A stretch of DNA of 64,000 bases from Arthrobacter sp. AL12 (lineage in GTDB: Bacteria > Actinomycetota > Actinomycetes > Actinomycetales > Micrococcaceae), in contig NZ_JASBQY010000009.1 of assembly GCF_029960645.1 (NCBI RefSeq), positions 62,001-126,000 on the forward strand. The letters are read 5' to 3'. The notes under the pieces were generated by a model that did not search any database, had not been told where the DNA came from, and was given only the letters and a program-made list of their open reading frames with translations. Made by a program: the position numbers and the translations under genes. The first letter of the stretch is position 1. Each line of letters begins with the position of its first letter. Shown here one piece after another: positions 32,736-41,402 of this stretch.

Positions 32736-35700
32736 TCAGCGCACAAACCTCAAGGTCACCAGCTGGAAGGGCCGGAGCGCCAGTTCCGCCGAGTCCCCCG
32801 CCGCCGTCACGCCCGGCGCAGCTGCCGGCCGTTCCAGCAGGTCCACGGTGTGGACGCCGTTGACGGCAAAGCCGGCTGTCACCGTTCCCGCGGACCTCTC
32901 CCCGAGCGATTCGTAGACCCGGACAACAACGTCGCCGGAGCCATCCTCGGCAAGTTTCACGGCCTCAACGACCAGGGCCGGGTTGGAAACGGCAATGAGC
33001 GGTTCCACGCCGTGGGCGCCCCTGACCACGCGGGGGGCCAGATTCGTGCGGTACCCCTCTTCGACGGCGTCGGCGATGCCTGCGCCGGGCCGGATGGTGA
33101 CGTTCAGTTCGTGCCGGCCGCGGTCAGCGGCGGGGTCGGGGAACTTGGGCGCGCGCAGCAGCGAGAGCCGCACGGTGGTGGTCGTTCCGCCGTCGTCCTC
33201 CCGGATATTCCGGGTGACGTCGTGGCCGTAGGTGGATGAGTTGGTGACCGCCACGCCGTAGCCGGGCTCGGCGACGTGGATCCACCGGTGGGCGCAGATT
33301 TCGAACTTCGCGGTTTCCCAGGAGGTATTGAGGTGCGTCGGGCGGAACACATGCCCGAACTGGGTCTCCGCGGCCGAGCGGTCCGCCCGGACGTCCAGCG
33401 CGAATCCGAGCTTGAGCAGCTTTTCGCTTTCCTGCCAGTCAACCGCCGTCGAAATCGCCAAGGAGCCGGCGCCTGCCGCCAGCGATATCCGCTGGGTGAG
33501 CGCCGAGGATCCCGCCAGCCGTTCCACCACAACGACGGCGTCCCGGCCACGGGATTCCAGCGTCAGGGAACGCGCACCGGTCAGGCGGACGACGTTGCGG
33601 CGGTAGAAGGCGTCGATGTCCCAGGCATCCCATTCGTTGGGGGTGTCCCGGTGCAGCTCCAGCAGGTTCCCGAACTGCCCGGGAGCGATGGCGTCGCGTC
33701 CGCTGGCATAATCAGTCAGGGATTCGAGCAGACCGTCGGCGTTGATGACGGCGCGGATGATCCCGTTGTCCAGGATGTACCCGCCGCCGGCTTCGGTGGC
33801 CAGCACCGGCGGTCCGGCGGTCACCGGCTCGGCTGCGGCCAGCGCGGGGACGCCGTGGCGTTCGTGCGGAGCGGCGTTGAGCAGGAAGTCAGTGTCCCCC
33901 GCGCCCAGGACCGCGCCGGCGGCGTCGGCGATGATCGCTTCAAGCTGCCGCCCGACGGCGGCGTAGTTCCGTTCGGCATCCTGGTGCACCCAGGCGATGG
34001 AGCTGCCCGGGAGGATGTCGTGGAACTGCTGCAGGAGCACCAACCGCCAGAGGCGCCTGAGCTCGTCCGCCGGGTAGGCGTATCCGGCGCGCACGGCCGC
34101 CGTCGCGCACCAGAGTTCGGCTTCGCGGAGCAGGTGTTCACTGCGCCGGTTGCCCAGTTTGGTCTTGGCCTGGCTCGTGTACGTGCCGCGGTGCAGTTCG
34201 AGGTACAGCTCGCCGACCCAAACCGGGAGCGCCTCGTACTCGGCCTGGGCGCGGGCGAAGAAACTGGCGGCCGAGCCGAGTTCCACCTTCGGCGATCCCT
34301 CAAGGTCCTCGGTGCGGCGCGCCGCCGCCAGCATCTCCCGGGTGGGGCCGCCGCCGCCGTCGCCGTAGCCGAACGGAACCAGCGAGACCGTGCCCCGGCC
34401 GTGGTCCCGGTAGTTGCGCTCGGCGTGGGCGAGTTCCCGGCCGCTGAGTTCGGAGCTGTAGCTGTCCACCGGCGGAAAATGCGTGAAGACCCGGGTGCCG
34501 TCGATTCCCTCCCAGTTGAAGGAGTGATGCGGCATCCGGTTGACCTGGTTCCAGGAGATCTTCTGCGTCAGGAACCACTTGCTGCCGGCGGCCTTGACGA
34601 TCTGCGGCATGGCCGCCGAATAGCCGAAGGTGTCCGGAAGCCAGGCCTCCTCGCATTCCACCCCGAACTCGGCCAGGAAAAAGCCTTTACCCTCTAGGAA
34701 CTGGCGGGCCATGGCCTCGCCGCCGGGCATGTTGGTATCCGATTCGACCCACATGCCGCCGACCGGGACGAACTGGCCAGTCTTGACCTTTTCCCGGATC
34801 CGTCCGAACAGCTCCGGATACAGCTCCTTGACCCAGGCGAGCTGCTGGGCTGAGGAGCAGGAAAACACGAACCGGGGATCCTCGTCCATCAGTGCCACCA
34901 CGTTGGAGAAGGTACGGGCGCATTTGCGGATGGTTTCGCGGACCGGCCACAGCCAGGCGGAGTCGATGTGTGCGTGTCCGGTGGCGAGCAGATGGTGGGC
35001 GGAGGCGTACGCCGGCCGGGCCAGGACACCGGCCAAGGCCTCGCGCCCTGCCGCCGCGGTCCCGGGGACGTCGTCGGGATCCATTGCGTCCAGCATCCGT
35101 TCCAGGGCGCGCAGGATTTCGTGGCGGCGCGGCAGTTCCATCGGCAGTTCGTGCATCAGGCCACTCAGGGTCCAGATGTCCTGCTGCAGCTCCCAGACCG
35201 TCTGGTTGAGTTCTGCGATGACGATCCGGCCGAGCCGGTACTTCGGCTCGTTGCCGGCGGTTGCCTTGTCGCCGTAGGGGGTGGCCGCGAACGTCCACCC
35301 CTGCGAAAGGTCGGGGTTGGCGGCCGCCTCGACGTAGAAGTCGACGGCCATCCCGCTGCCCAGCAGCTTCAGCGGAATGTACTGGTTCCGCGGGGAGATG
35401 GCCTTGACGATCGTCCCGTCCGGCCGCCAGGCGATGCCCTCGCATTGGAACCCGGGAAGGTCACTGCTGAAGCCCAGGTCCACAATGACTTCCACCGAGG
35501 TGTCCGTTGCCGTGCCCCAGGCGTCCGGGACCTGCCCCTGCAGCCGCAGCCACTTGGTGCTCCACGGCCGCCCCCAGGCCGCTCCGTGCTCCTGCGGCGT
35601 GAACTCCTGCCGGAGGGCGTCCGGGACCGGGACGGGTTCGTCCGGGACATCCCAGCTGCTCAGGGTGAGCGGCACGCTGCGCGGGTAGACCGCGGGGACG

Positions 35701-35759
35701 ATGCGTTCGCGAACAAAGCGGTCCAGCCGGACTTCCGTGAGACGGCGGTCGTCGTGCAA
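32736..35759 (-). CDS. Alpha-mannosidase, glycoside hydrolase family 38
   Basis: A 1007-residue enzyme. The catalytic domain shows HHLLATGHAHIDSAWLWPV (zinc ligands H and D), AWLPDTFGYSAAMPQ with the nucleophile-region Asp, and SFNWEGIDGTRVFTHFPP. A three-helix bundle and long beta C-terminal domains follow. It removes alpha-mannose from oligosaccharides; no signal peptide, so cytosolic. The start is TTG at 35759 with AGAGG six bases upstream, giving the usual MHDDRRLTEVRLDRFV; the frame further upstream would read through an operator-like palindrome. Confidence 0.92.
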   Translation of the reverse strand: MHDDRRLTEVRLDRFVRERIVPAVYPRSVPLTLSSWDVPDEPVPVPDALRQEFTPQEHGAAWGRPWSTKWLRLQGQVPDAWGTATDTSVEVIVDLGFSSDLPGFQCEGIAWRPDGTIVKAISPRNQYIPLKLLGSGMAVDFYVEAAANPDLSQGWTFAATPYGDKATAGNEPKYRLGRIVIAELNQTVWELQQDIWTLSGLMHELPMELPRRHEILRALERMLDAMDPDDVPGTAAAGREALAGVLARPAYASAHHLLATGHAHIDSAWLWPVRETIRKCARTFSNVVALMDEDPRFVFSCSSAQQLAWVKELYPELFGRIREKVKTGQFVPVGGMWVESDTNMPGGEAMARQFLEGKGFFLAEFGVECEEAWLPDTFGYSAAMPQIVKAAGSKWFLTQKISWNQVNRMPHHSFNWEGIDGTRVFTHFPPVDSYSSELSGRELAHAERNYRDHGRGTVSLVPFGYGDGGGGPTREMLAAARRTEDLEGSPKVELGSAASFFARAQAEYEALPVWVGELYLELHRGTYTSQAKTKLGNRRSEHLLREAELWCATAAVRAGYAYPADELRRLWRLVLLQQFHDILPGSSIAWVHQDAERNYAAVGRQLEAIIADAAGAVLGAGDTDFLLNAAPHERHGVPALAAAEPVTAGPPVLATEAGGGYILDNGIIRAVINADGLLESLTDYASGRDAIAPGQFGNLLELHRDTPNEWDAWDIDAFYRRNVVRLTGARSLTLESRGRDAVVVVERLAGSSALTQRISLAAGAGSLAISTAVDWQESEKLLKLGFALDVRADRSAAETQFGHVFRPTHLNTSWETAKFEICAHRWIHVAEPGYGVAVTNSSTYGHDVTRNIREDDGGTTTTVRLSLLRAPKFPDPAADRGRHELNVTIRPGAGIADAVEEGYRTNLAPRVVRGAHGVEPLIAVSNPALVVEAVKLAEDGSGDVVVRVYESLGERSAGTVTAGFAVNGVHTVDLLERPAAAPGVTAAGDSAELALRPFQLVTLRFVR

Positions 35760-35793
35760 TGTGATCCTCTTAGCGCTGCGTGGATGACGCTGA

Positions 35794-35813
35794 ATTGCAT
35801 CCAATCGATGGAT
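35794..35813. promoter_or_regulatory. Operator-like palindromes upstream of the mannosidase
   Basis: Two overlapping symmetries: ATTG-CATC-CAAT (35794-35805), like operators of FadR/FCD-type GntR regulators, and ATCCA-ATCGA-TGGAT (35799-35813). The site lies about 40 bp before the mannosidase start in a locally AT-rich stretch. The regulator is not in the window. Confidence 0.45.
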
Positions 35814-35851
35814 AAAATTTACTTCGCCGCCGGCCCCCCGCCAAGTGGCTG

Positions 35852-36733
35852 TCAGCGGACGCTGTCCGCCAAGCCCACGGGCACGCTCACGCGGCCGGCT
35901 CCCGCATAGACGTTCAGCGAGGTGCCGCGGCTGAAGCCGGCCAGCGTCATGCCGCTGGCCTCCGCCAGTTCGACTGCCAGGCTCGACGGCGCGCTGACCG
36001 CGGCGAGGACGGGAATACCGGCCAGGGCTGCCTTCTGCACCAGTTCAAACGATGCCCGGCCGGAGACCTGGAGCACGGTTCCGCGCAGCGGGAGCATGCC
36101 CTCACGGAGGGCCCAGCCGACCACCTTGTCCACGGCGTTGTGGCGCCCCACGTCCTCGCGCAGGCACAGCAGTTCCGCGGAGCCGTCCGCGGCGGTCCGG
36201 AACAGGCCGGCGGCGTGGACCCCGCCGGTGACGTCGAAGACGGCCTGGGCTTCGCGAAGCCGGTCCGGAAGGGCCGCGAGCGTGGCCACGGGCACCGTCA
36301 GCGGGTCGTCGGCGGGGCTGAAATGCGAGGACTTGTGCACGGCCTCGATGGAATCAGTGCCGCAGATGCCGCACGAGCTGGACGTGAACACGTTCCGGCC
36401 GGTGTCCGGCCGGACGACGTCGGGCCTCAGCTGGGCTTCCACCACGTTAAACGTCTGGACGCCGTCCTCGTCTTCGCCGGCGCAGAACCGCAGGGAGACG
36501 AGCTGTTCGGGGGTCCAGATGACGCCTTCGGAGACAAGGAATCCCGCCACGAGGTCAAAGTCGTTCCCCGGTGTCCGCATGGTGACGGAGAAGGACAGGC
36601 TGCCGATCCGGATCTCCAGCGGCTCCTCCACGGCGAGCACGTCCTCCCGGTGCCGGACCGGGAATTCCAGGGCCTGGGGGGATCCGTCCAGGACATACTT
36701 ATGCACCTTGCGGCGCTGCGTGACGCGGCCCAT
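35852..36733 (-). CDS. fdhD: Formate dehydrogenase accessory sulfurtransferase FdhD
   Basis: A 293-residue FdhD protein. The sulfur-relay loop SSCGICG has Cys121 and Cys124, and the family segments FDVTGGVHAAGLF and REDVGRHNAVDKVVGWAL are intact. FdhD passes sulfur from a cysteine desulfurase to the molybdenum cofactor before insertion into formate dehydrogenase. It lies 76 bp downstream of moeA in a minus-strand molybdenum-cofactor cluster. The formate dehydrogenase gene itself is not in the window. Confidence 0.95.
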   Translation of the reverse strand: MGRVTQRRKVHKYVLDGSPQALEFPVRHREDVLAVEEPLEIRIGSLSFSVTMRTPGNDFDLVAGFLVSEGVIWTPEQLVSLRFCAGEDEDGVQTFNVVEAQLRPDVVRPDTGRNVFTSSSCGICGTDSIEAVHKSSHFSPADDPLTVPVATLAALPDRLREAQAVFDVTGGVHAAGLFRTAADGSAELLCLREDVGRHNAVDKVVGWALREGMLPLRGTVLQVSGRASFELVQKAALAGIPVLAAVSAPSSLAVELAEASGMTLAGFSRGTSLNVYAGAGRVSVPVGLADSVR

Positions 36734-36809
36734 CAGGTACTCCTAACCAACATAACTCCATCATGACAAGCACTGGGCCGGGTGGCCAGCACGGGTTCAA
36801 GACCGGGCG

Positions 36810-38219
36810 CTACCCCAGCAGTTCGCTCCAGTCCACGGGCCCGACGGTACCGGGGGGCTTCCGGGCGGGCCGTTTGGGGGCGGGCTTGCCTTTGGGCATC
36901 GCAGGCACCGGGAGGGGTGCGCCCCAGGGAAGGGTGAAGGCCGGGACGGTTTCCCCCAGCTGGACCCCGTGCGGCGGGACCACCAGGACGCCGTCGGCCG
37001 CGGCCAGTCCGCGCATCATGCCCGGTCCGGTGTGCTGTGCCGGAGACGCCATGCCGTAGAGCAGCCGGAAGGGCATCAGCCGGGTCCGGCCCGGGTCAGG
37101 GTCGATCATGGCGCCGCAGGGGACCTCGGTGACGGGCGGCAGGGACCGGTGCCCCAGCGCCGCCAGTAGCGGGCCGCCGATGGTTGACAGTGCCATCATG
37201 GCCGCGAGCGGGTTGCCCGGCAGCCCGATGATGAACCTGCCGTCCGGGAGTTCGGCCAGCACGGCAGGATGGCCGGGACGCATCGCGATGCCGTCGATCA
37301 GCAGCCGTCCGCCGAGTTCGGCCACGGAACGGCGCAGGTGGTCGGTCCCGGAGCGGCCGGTGCCGCCGGTGGTGATGACGACGTCGGCGGGCAGCGGTTC
37401 AGTGCCGGACCGGACGGGCGGCTGCGGTTCATCAGCCGGCCCGGCTTCGGCCGCCGGGTCGGTGTCCTCGAGCGCGCTGAGCCATTCGGCGTAGCCGTCG
37501 CCGATTTTCGTTTCGCCGGCACAGATCCCACCGAGCATTTCCATGACGCCGGCGAGCTGGGGACCGAAGGTGTCGCGCACCTGCCCCGGCCGGGGGATAC
37601 CGGCTGTGACCACTTCAGAGCCGGTGAACACCAGCCGGACGACGGGTTTGCCCAGGACCGGCAGGGTGTCGTGGCCGGCGAGGGCCGCGAGGGCCAGGTG
37701 GGCGGGGTTGAGCAGGGTGCCGCCCTGGATCAGTATGTCGCCGGCGGCGGCTTCCTCACCGGCTTTCCGGATGTGCTCGCCGTTTCGAGGCTCGCCGGGC
37801 TTCGCTCCGCCGCCGAGCTGCAGGACCGGCAGCCCGTCCTCGTCGGCGGCAATGGTGCCGCTTTCGCTGCGCAGCACGGCCTTCGCTCCGGGGGGAATCA
37901 GCCCGCCGGTGACGATCGGGCTGGCCTGGTGGGGCGCCAGCCGCTGGCCGGGTTCCGCGAGGATCCATGGTCCGCTGCCGTTGACCGCCCAGCCGTCCAT
38001 GGCGGAGGAAGCGTAGTGCGGCATGTCCACAAGCGCCGCAACATCGGCGGCGAGTTTCCGCCCCACCGCGTCGCGAAGGGACACGGGTGCGGCTGGGATG
38101 GGAGTCGCACAGTCGAAGGCAAGCTGCCGGGCTTCCCGCCAGGTGTGCGCGAGGTGCCGGTGGGGCGCAGACTCAACCGCCGCGGCAGCTGCGCTGCCGT
38201 GAGGGGGTGCAGGTGTCAT
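36810..38219 (-). CDS. moeA: Molybdopterin molybdotransferase MoeA
   Basis: A 469-residue protein with MoeA domain order: N-terminal region with MPHYASSAMDGWAV, the MPT-binding domain with VITTGGTGRSGTDHL and MRPGHPAVLAELPDGRFIIG LPGNP-type loop, and a C-terminal beta domain. It inserts molybdate into adenylylated molybdopterin. A 35-residue Asp/Glu/Pro-rich insertion (SALEDTDPAAEAGPADEPQ) sits before the VITTGG motif and is unusual. The start overlaps the DUF6457 stop by four bases. Confidence 0.93.
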   Translation of the reverse strand: MTPAPPHGSAAAAAVESAPHRHLAHTWREARQLAFDCATPIPAAPVSLRDAVGRKLAADVAALVDMPHYASSAMDGWAVNGSGPWILAEPGQRLAPHQASPIVTGGLIPPGAKAVLRSESGTIAADEDGLPVLQLGGGAKPGEPRNGEHIRKAGEEAAAGDILIQGGTLLNPAHLALAALAGHDTLPVLGKPVVRLVFTGSEVVTAGIPRPGQVRDTFGPQLAGVMEMLGGICAGETKIGDGYAEWLSALEDTDPAAEAGPADEPQPPVRSGTEPLPADVVITTGGTGRSGTDHLRRSVAELGGRLLIDGIAMRPGHPAVLAELPDGRFIIGLPGNPLAAMMALSTIGGPLLAALGHRSLPPVTEVPCGAMIDPDPGRTRLMPFRLLYGMASPAQHTGPGMMRGLAAADGVLVVPPHGVQLGETVPAFTLPWGAPLPVPAMPKGKPAPKRPARKPPGTVGPVDWSELLG

Positions 38220-38503
38220 GCTCCGGAGGCTTCGTTGGCTGCGTAGTCCTTGGCCAGTTTCCGGGCAACACCCATCGCGGCCCGCATCGAGACGGCATCC
38301 GTGGCCTGGCCGGAACCGGTGGCCAGTCCTGCGGCAAAGCCGGCAATAAACGTTGTCAACGGCGCGGCGGGGCGCACTACGGAATGCGCCGCCACCCCCG
38401 CCAGGGCCAGGACCTCGTTCACGTCAACCTCGACGCCTTCCAGTTCCAAGGCCTGAAGCAGGGCACGGCACCAGTCTTCGAGTGTTTCATCCTGGCTTTT
38501 CAC
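38216..38503 (-). CDS. DUF6457 family protein
   Basis: A 95-residue helical protein with the DUF6457 pattern: EDWCRALLQALELEGVEVDV, then LALAGVAAHSVVRPAAPLTT and FIAGFAAGLATG. It is found regularly between mobA and moeA in actinobacteria, here overlapping mobA by 17 bp and moeA by four bp. The context points to molybdenum-cofactor guanylylation or hand-over, but no activity is known. Confidence 0.85.
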   Translation of the reverse strand: MKSQDETLEDWCRALLQALELEGVEVDVNEVLALAGVAAHSVVRPAAPLTTFIAGFAAGLATGSGQATDAVSMRAAMGVARKLAKDYAANEASGA

Positions 38504-39212
38504 CGTTTGCCTCCAAAGTCGAGTTCAGCCGGGGAACCCCGGGCCGGAGGCCTGGGCCATGGCTGCCGCGGTGATGGCTGCCGAAGCCATGGCTGTCAGC
38601 CGGGCCGGTCACCCCCAGCGCGGAGGCATCGTCCCAGGTATCCACATCATCCGTGGAGCCCCTGGGGACGCTGACCTCCCGCACCTCCAGCCTAGCAAGA
38701 AGGGCGAATATCGAGGCGTTTTCGAGCGCGCCGCGCTGCCTGGCCTCGGCCACGCACCGTTGTAGCGCAGCCGTGCTATATAGGCCGGCCAGGGGCTGCC
38801 GGCGCCCGTCGGTCGACACTGACATCAGCCCGTCGCCCGGCGGGGCTTCCGCGGCGGCTGCCAGCAGGGTGCCAACGGCGGCGTCCGCCCGGGGCATGTC
38901 GACGGCGAGGACCAGGGTCAGCGGCGCCGCGGCAGGGTGGCGGGGGTTGCCGCTGCGGTGCTGTTCCAGGGCGGAGATCCCGGCGGCGACGGCTGCGGCG
39001 GGGCCGCCAAAGGCCGGCTCTTCCCGGCAGCTCAGCACTCCCCCGGGCAGGTTTCCCGGGTCGGGCCCGACGACGGCGACGGCGGCCGCGCCGCGCACGG
39101 CCTGCAGGGCGCGTTCCAGGAGGGTGACGCCGTCGTGCATCAAACCGGATTTGGGCACGCCCCCCAGCCGGGACGACCGGCCCCCGGCGAGAATGACAGC
39201 ATCAAATTCCAC
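38487..39212 (-). CDS. mobA: MobA-like molybdenum cofactor nucleotidyltransferase
   Basis: A 241-residue NTP-transferase. The nucleotide-binding LAGGRSSRLGGVPKSGL lies at residues 8-24, and the metal Asp in LVLAVDMPRA follows. MobA attaches GMP to the cofactor. The C-terminal 45 residues are a His/Gly-rich, probably disordered tail (SHGFGSHHRGSHGPG) of possible metal affinity that is longer than in E. coli MobA. First gene of mobA-DUF6457-moeA-fdhD. Confidence 0.88.
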   Translation of the reverse strand: MEFDAVILAGGRSSRLGGVPKSGLMHDGVTLLERALQAVRGAAAVAVVGPDPGNLPGGVLSCREEPAFGGPAAAVAAGISALEQHRSGNPRHPAAAPLTLVLAVDMPRADAAVGTLLAAAAEAPPGDGLMSVSTDGRRQPLAGLYSTAALQRCVAEARQRGALENASIFALLARLEVREVSVPRGSTDDVDTWDDASALGVTGPADSHGFGSHHRGSHGPGLRPGVPRLNSTLEANGEKPG

Positions 39213-39280
39213 CGGCCCAGCCTAACTGGCTATGGGTCCTGTCCCGGCGCGGCGGCCAAGGCGCGCCGGGCAGCGCCGGG

Positions 39281-39787
39281 TCAGGCAGCCGATTCCGGCA
39301 GCAGGAAAGGGTCCCACGCCGGCGTCGGTTTCTCCAGCTCCTTGATTTGCCAGGTCGTGCCTTTTGGCGGCGCGGGGCTGAACCCGAGCTTCCACCCCAT
39401 TTCCCCCGGAGTGTGGTCGCCCTTGGCGTTGTTGCACCGCAGGCAGGCGGCGACGAGGTTTTCCCAGGAATCCGCGCCGCCCCTGGATTTGGGCTGGACA
39501 TGATCGATGGTGTGGGCCGCCTTGCCGCAGTAGGCGCATCGGTGTCCGTCCCGGCGGAGCACCCCGCGGCGACTCACCGCTGTCACGGTGTTGTACCGGG
39601 GCCGGATGTAGCGATGCAAGAGAATCACCGAGGGCCGGCCCAGGACGTCCTGCGGTCCGACGACGGGATCATCGCCTTCCGCCACGACACTGGCCTTGCC
39701 AGCCAGCACAAGGACGAGCGCCCGGCGGAAGGTGACAACCGCCAGCGGTTCATATCCAGCATTCAGAACGAGAGTGCGCATCCGCAT
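39281..39787 (-). CDS. HNH endonuclease family protein
   Basis: A 168-residue protein. The N-terminal half (RTLVLNAGYEPLAVVTFRRA) is the conserved actinobacterial extension. The HNH domain has zinc ligands CAYCG and CLRCN, and the catalytic TIDHVQPKSRGG with N in WENLVAAC. This type is a conserved chromosomal gene in actinobacteria, not a homing enzyme, and may act in repair. An alternative start two codons downstream (MRTLVLN) is equally plausible. Confidence 0.88.
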   Translation of the reverse strand: MRMRTLVLNAGYEPLAVVTFRRALVLVLAGKASVVAEGDDPVVGPQDVLGRPSVILLHRYIRPRYNTVTAVSRRGVLRRDGHRCAYCGKAAHTIDHVQPKSRGGADSWENLVAACLRCNNAKGDHTPGEMGWKLGFSPAPPKGTTWQIKELEKPTPAWDPFLLPESAA

Positions 39788-39948
39788 ACCTCTTCACGGC
39801 CGCACCCGCCAGGGGCACGAGGGCCGGCTGCCCTCTGCATGGTCGGGCTATGGATCGACAAAACAAGAGTAAACATGGACATGCCAATTCACCGAATTTT
39901 TTTGCCCGCCCCGCCCGTTTGCGCCGAAGTTCATGTCCCGGCAACGCA

Positions 39949-39978
39949 AAGGACCCCCGCCGAATGGCAGGGGTCCTT
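39949..39978 (-). terminator. Terminator of the NlpC/P60 gene
   Basis: AAGGACCCC (39949-39957) pairs with GGGGTCCTT (39970-39978) around 12 bases, 22 bp after the NlpC/P60 stop, followed on the minus strand by TTTGCGTT. Confidence 0.7.
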
Positions 39979-39999
39979 GAGTTGCTGGCAGTTGTTGCC

Positions 40000-40785
40000 T
40001 TAGCCGCCGACGCGGATGAAGACCGGGCCGGAGCCGACGTTGACGCTCTGCAGGGAAGTGGTTCCACCGTTCCAGCCGCCGTGGACGGCCTTGCCGTTGC
40101 CCACGTAAACAGCGATGTGGGCCATGCCCGATCCGCCGTTCTGGTAGTAGGCGAGGTCGCCCGGCTGTGCCTCGGCGGCGCTGACCGTGCGGCCGAGGGA
40201 CAGGTAGCCTGCCGGCCAGCCGTGGTAGTTGATGCCCGCAGCAGCCAGCGAGTTCGTGGCGAGTGCGGTGCAGTCCTGGCCAACGCCGAGCTGGGCGTAG
40301 GCGGCAGCGGCGATCGTGGCGCCCATGCCGCTGGCGACGGCCGGAGCCTTGGTGCTGGCTGCCGGGGCTGCAGTGGCGCCGACCTTGGTGCTGGCGGTCT
40401 TGGCCGTGGTGGCGGTCTTGGCCGTGGTGGCCGTGGGGGTCTCCTGGACCTTCACGACGGGCTTCGGGGCCTCCACGACGGGGGCCGCCGTGGTGGTGAC
40501 CGCCGGCTTCTCGAAGGAGATGGCGATCGTCGAAGCAGCAGAGATCGTCGCCGGGGCGGCCGACTGGACTTCGAGGGTGGAAGCGGAAGTGGAGTCGCGC
40601 TGAACGTTGGCCTCAGCAGCGTTGGCTGCGATACCGCTGGTCAGGACGAGGCCGGAGGCAGCAGCGATAACTGCGGCCTGGCGACCCATGCCACCGGCGT
40701 TGTCGCCGACGGCCTTGGCAATGACGGCCAGCGAGTTGGTCTTGGTGACCTCGGCGCGGTGCCGTGCGTTTGCACGAGTAGTCAT
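40000..40785 (-). CDS. Secreted NlpC/P60 peptidoglycan hydrolase
   Basis: A 261-residue exported protein. A long N-terminus precedes the signal core (AAVIAAASGLVLTSGIAANA, about 37-56). A Thr/Ala-rich linker (95-150) leads to an NlpC/P60 domain with catalytic Cys172 (GQDCTALA) and His223 (MAHIAVYVG). It would cleave D-Glu-DAP/Lys cross-bridges. Start ATG 40785 has AAGAGAG upstream. A ydaO-type c-di-AMP riboswitch lies 312 bp upstream. Its N-terminus resembles that of the neighbouring M23 protein (MTTxxxxRxR and a shared hydrophobic segment), pointing to a common export style. Confidence 0.9.
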   Translation of the reverse strand: MTTRANARHRAEVTKTNSLAVIAKAVGDNAGGMGRQAAVIAAASGLVLTSGIAANAAEANVQRDSTSASTLEVQSAAPATISAASTIAISFEKPAVTTTAAPVVEAPKPVVKVQETPTATTAKTATTAKTASTKVGATAAPAASTKAPAVASGMGATIAAAAYAQLGVGQDCTALATNSLAAAGINYHGWPAGYLSLGRTVSAAEAQPGDLAYYQNGGSGMAHIAVYVGNGKAVHGGWNGGTTSLQSVNVGSGPVFIRVGG

Positions 40786-40886
40786 TAAGTTCTCTCTTTC
40801 GTGATCCTGGGTCCGCGCTTTTTGGGCGCGGGCTGAGGACGCTCCGGCATCTTGGGGGTACGCCGGATCGCCCCGAAATGGGTTAC

Positions 40887-41090
40887 TTAGCGAAGGGTGT
40901 ACTGCGAAGACGCGCCAAAAGCGGGAACTGCTTGCAGGTGCATAGCCTGCGGGCCGGACTCAGCAGAGCTTGAGACGGCGGTGTGAGATCCATTTCGGGC
41001 GCCACGAAGGGCACTGCCGAGGGTGGATTTCAGCGGGCTCGTAAGAGCCGCGCAAGCGCGGTGACGCGCAGCATTGTGGCGTGAAGACAC
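40887..41090 (-). CDS. Possible 67-codon open frame directly behind riboswitch 1
   Basis: A GTG at 41090 follows GGGAGAGG, which is the 3' strand of the riboswitch closing stem, at the same distance as the M23 start follows riboswitch 2. The product would be basic (begins SSRHNAARHRACAALTSPLK) without clear domains. Third-position GC is only about 60%, far below neighbours, so it may be a decayed N-terminus, a leader peptide or chance. The remaining 5' leader of nlpC (40786-40886) holds two small hairpins near 40816-40867 and no other gene. Confidence 0.25.
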   Translation of the reverse strand: MSSRHNAARHRACAALTSPLKSTLGSALRGARNGSHTAVSSSAESGPQAMHLQAVPAFGASSQYTLR

Positions 41091-41097
41091 GAAAGTA

Positions 41098-41290
41098 GCC
41101 TCTCCCAATGCCTACGAGGTGAGCTGTCGGATTCGGATGGGAGTCACCCGGCCGCGCTGCTTCCTAGGAAGCATTGCGACTTAACCCCAAGGCCTTCATT
41201 TCGAAGGCCAAAATTGGTTCCCCCGCCCCTGCCAGACGATGTCATGCGAACGGACCTTGAGCGGTGGCAGAGCTAGGCAATCCACTCAAG
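41098..41290 (-). promoter_or_regulatory. ydaO-type c-di-AMP riboswitch 1 (upstream of NlpC/P60)
   Basis: Reading the minus strand, the ydaO consensus blocks appear in order: CTGCCA...TGGCAG stem, GGGGCGGGGGAACCAA, a GGCC hairpin, CTTGGGGTTAAG, then ATCCGAATCCGACAGCT and CACCTCGTAGGC, followed by GGGAGAGG. This class binds c-di-AMP and in actinobacteria usually turns off NlpC/P60 or Rpf genes. The boundaries are approximate. Confidence 0.88.
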
Positions 41291-41402
41291 AGCGCCAACT
41301 TCGGAGAAGTTGGCGTAGGTCATACGGTACAGCAGTTGGGGCTCAATGTCACATTCAGATCACGGCGTGTCATATGAATGTGAGAGTGGCCCATCAGCTC
41401 GG

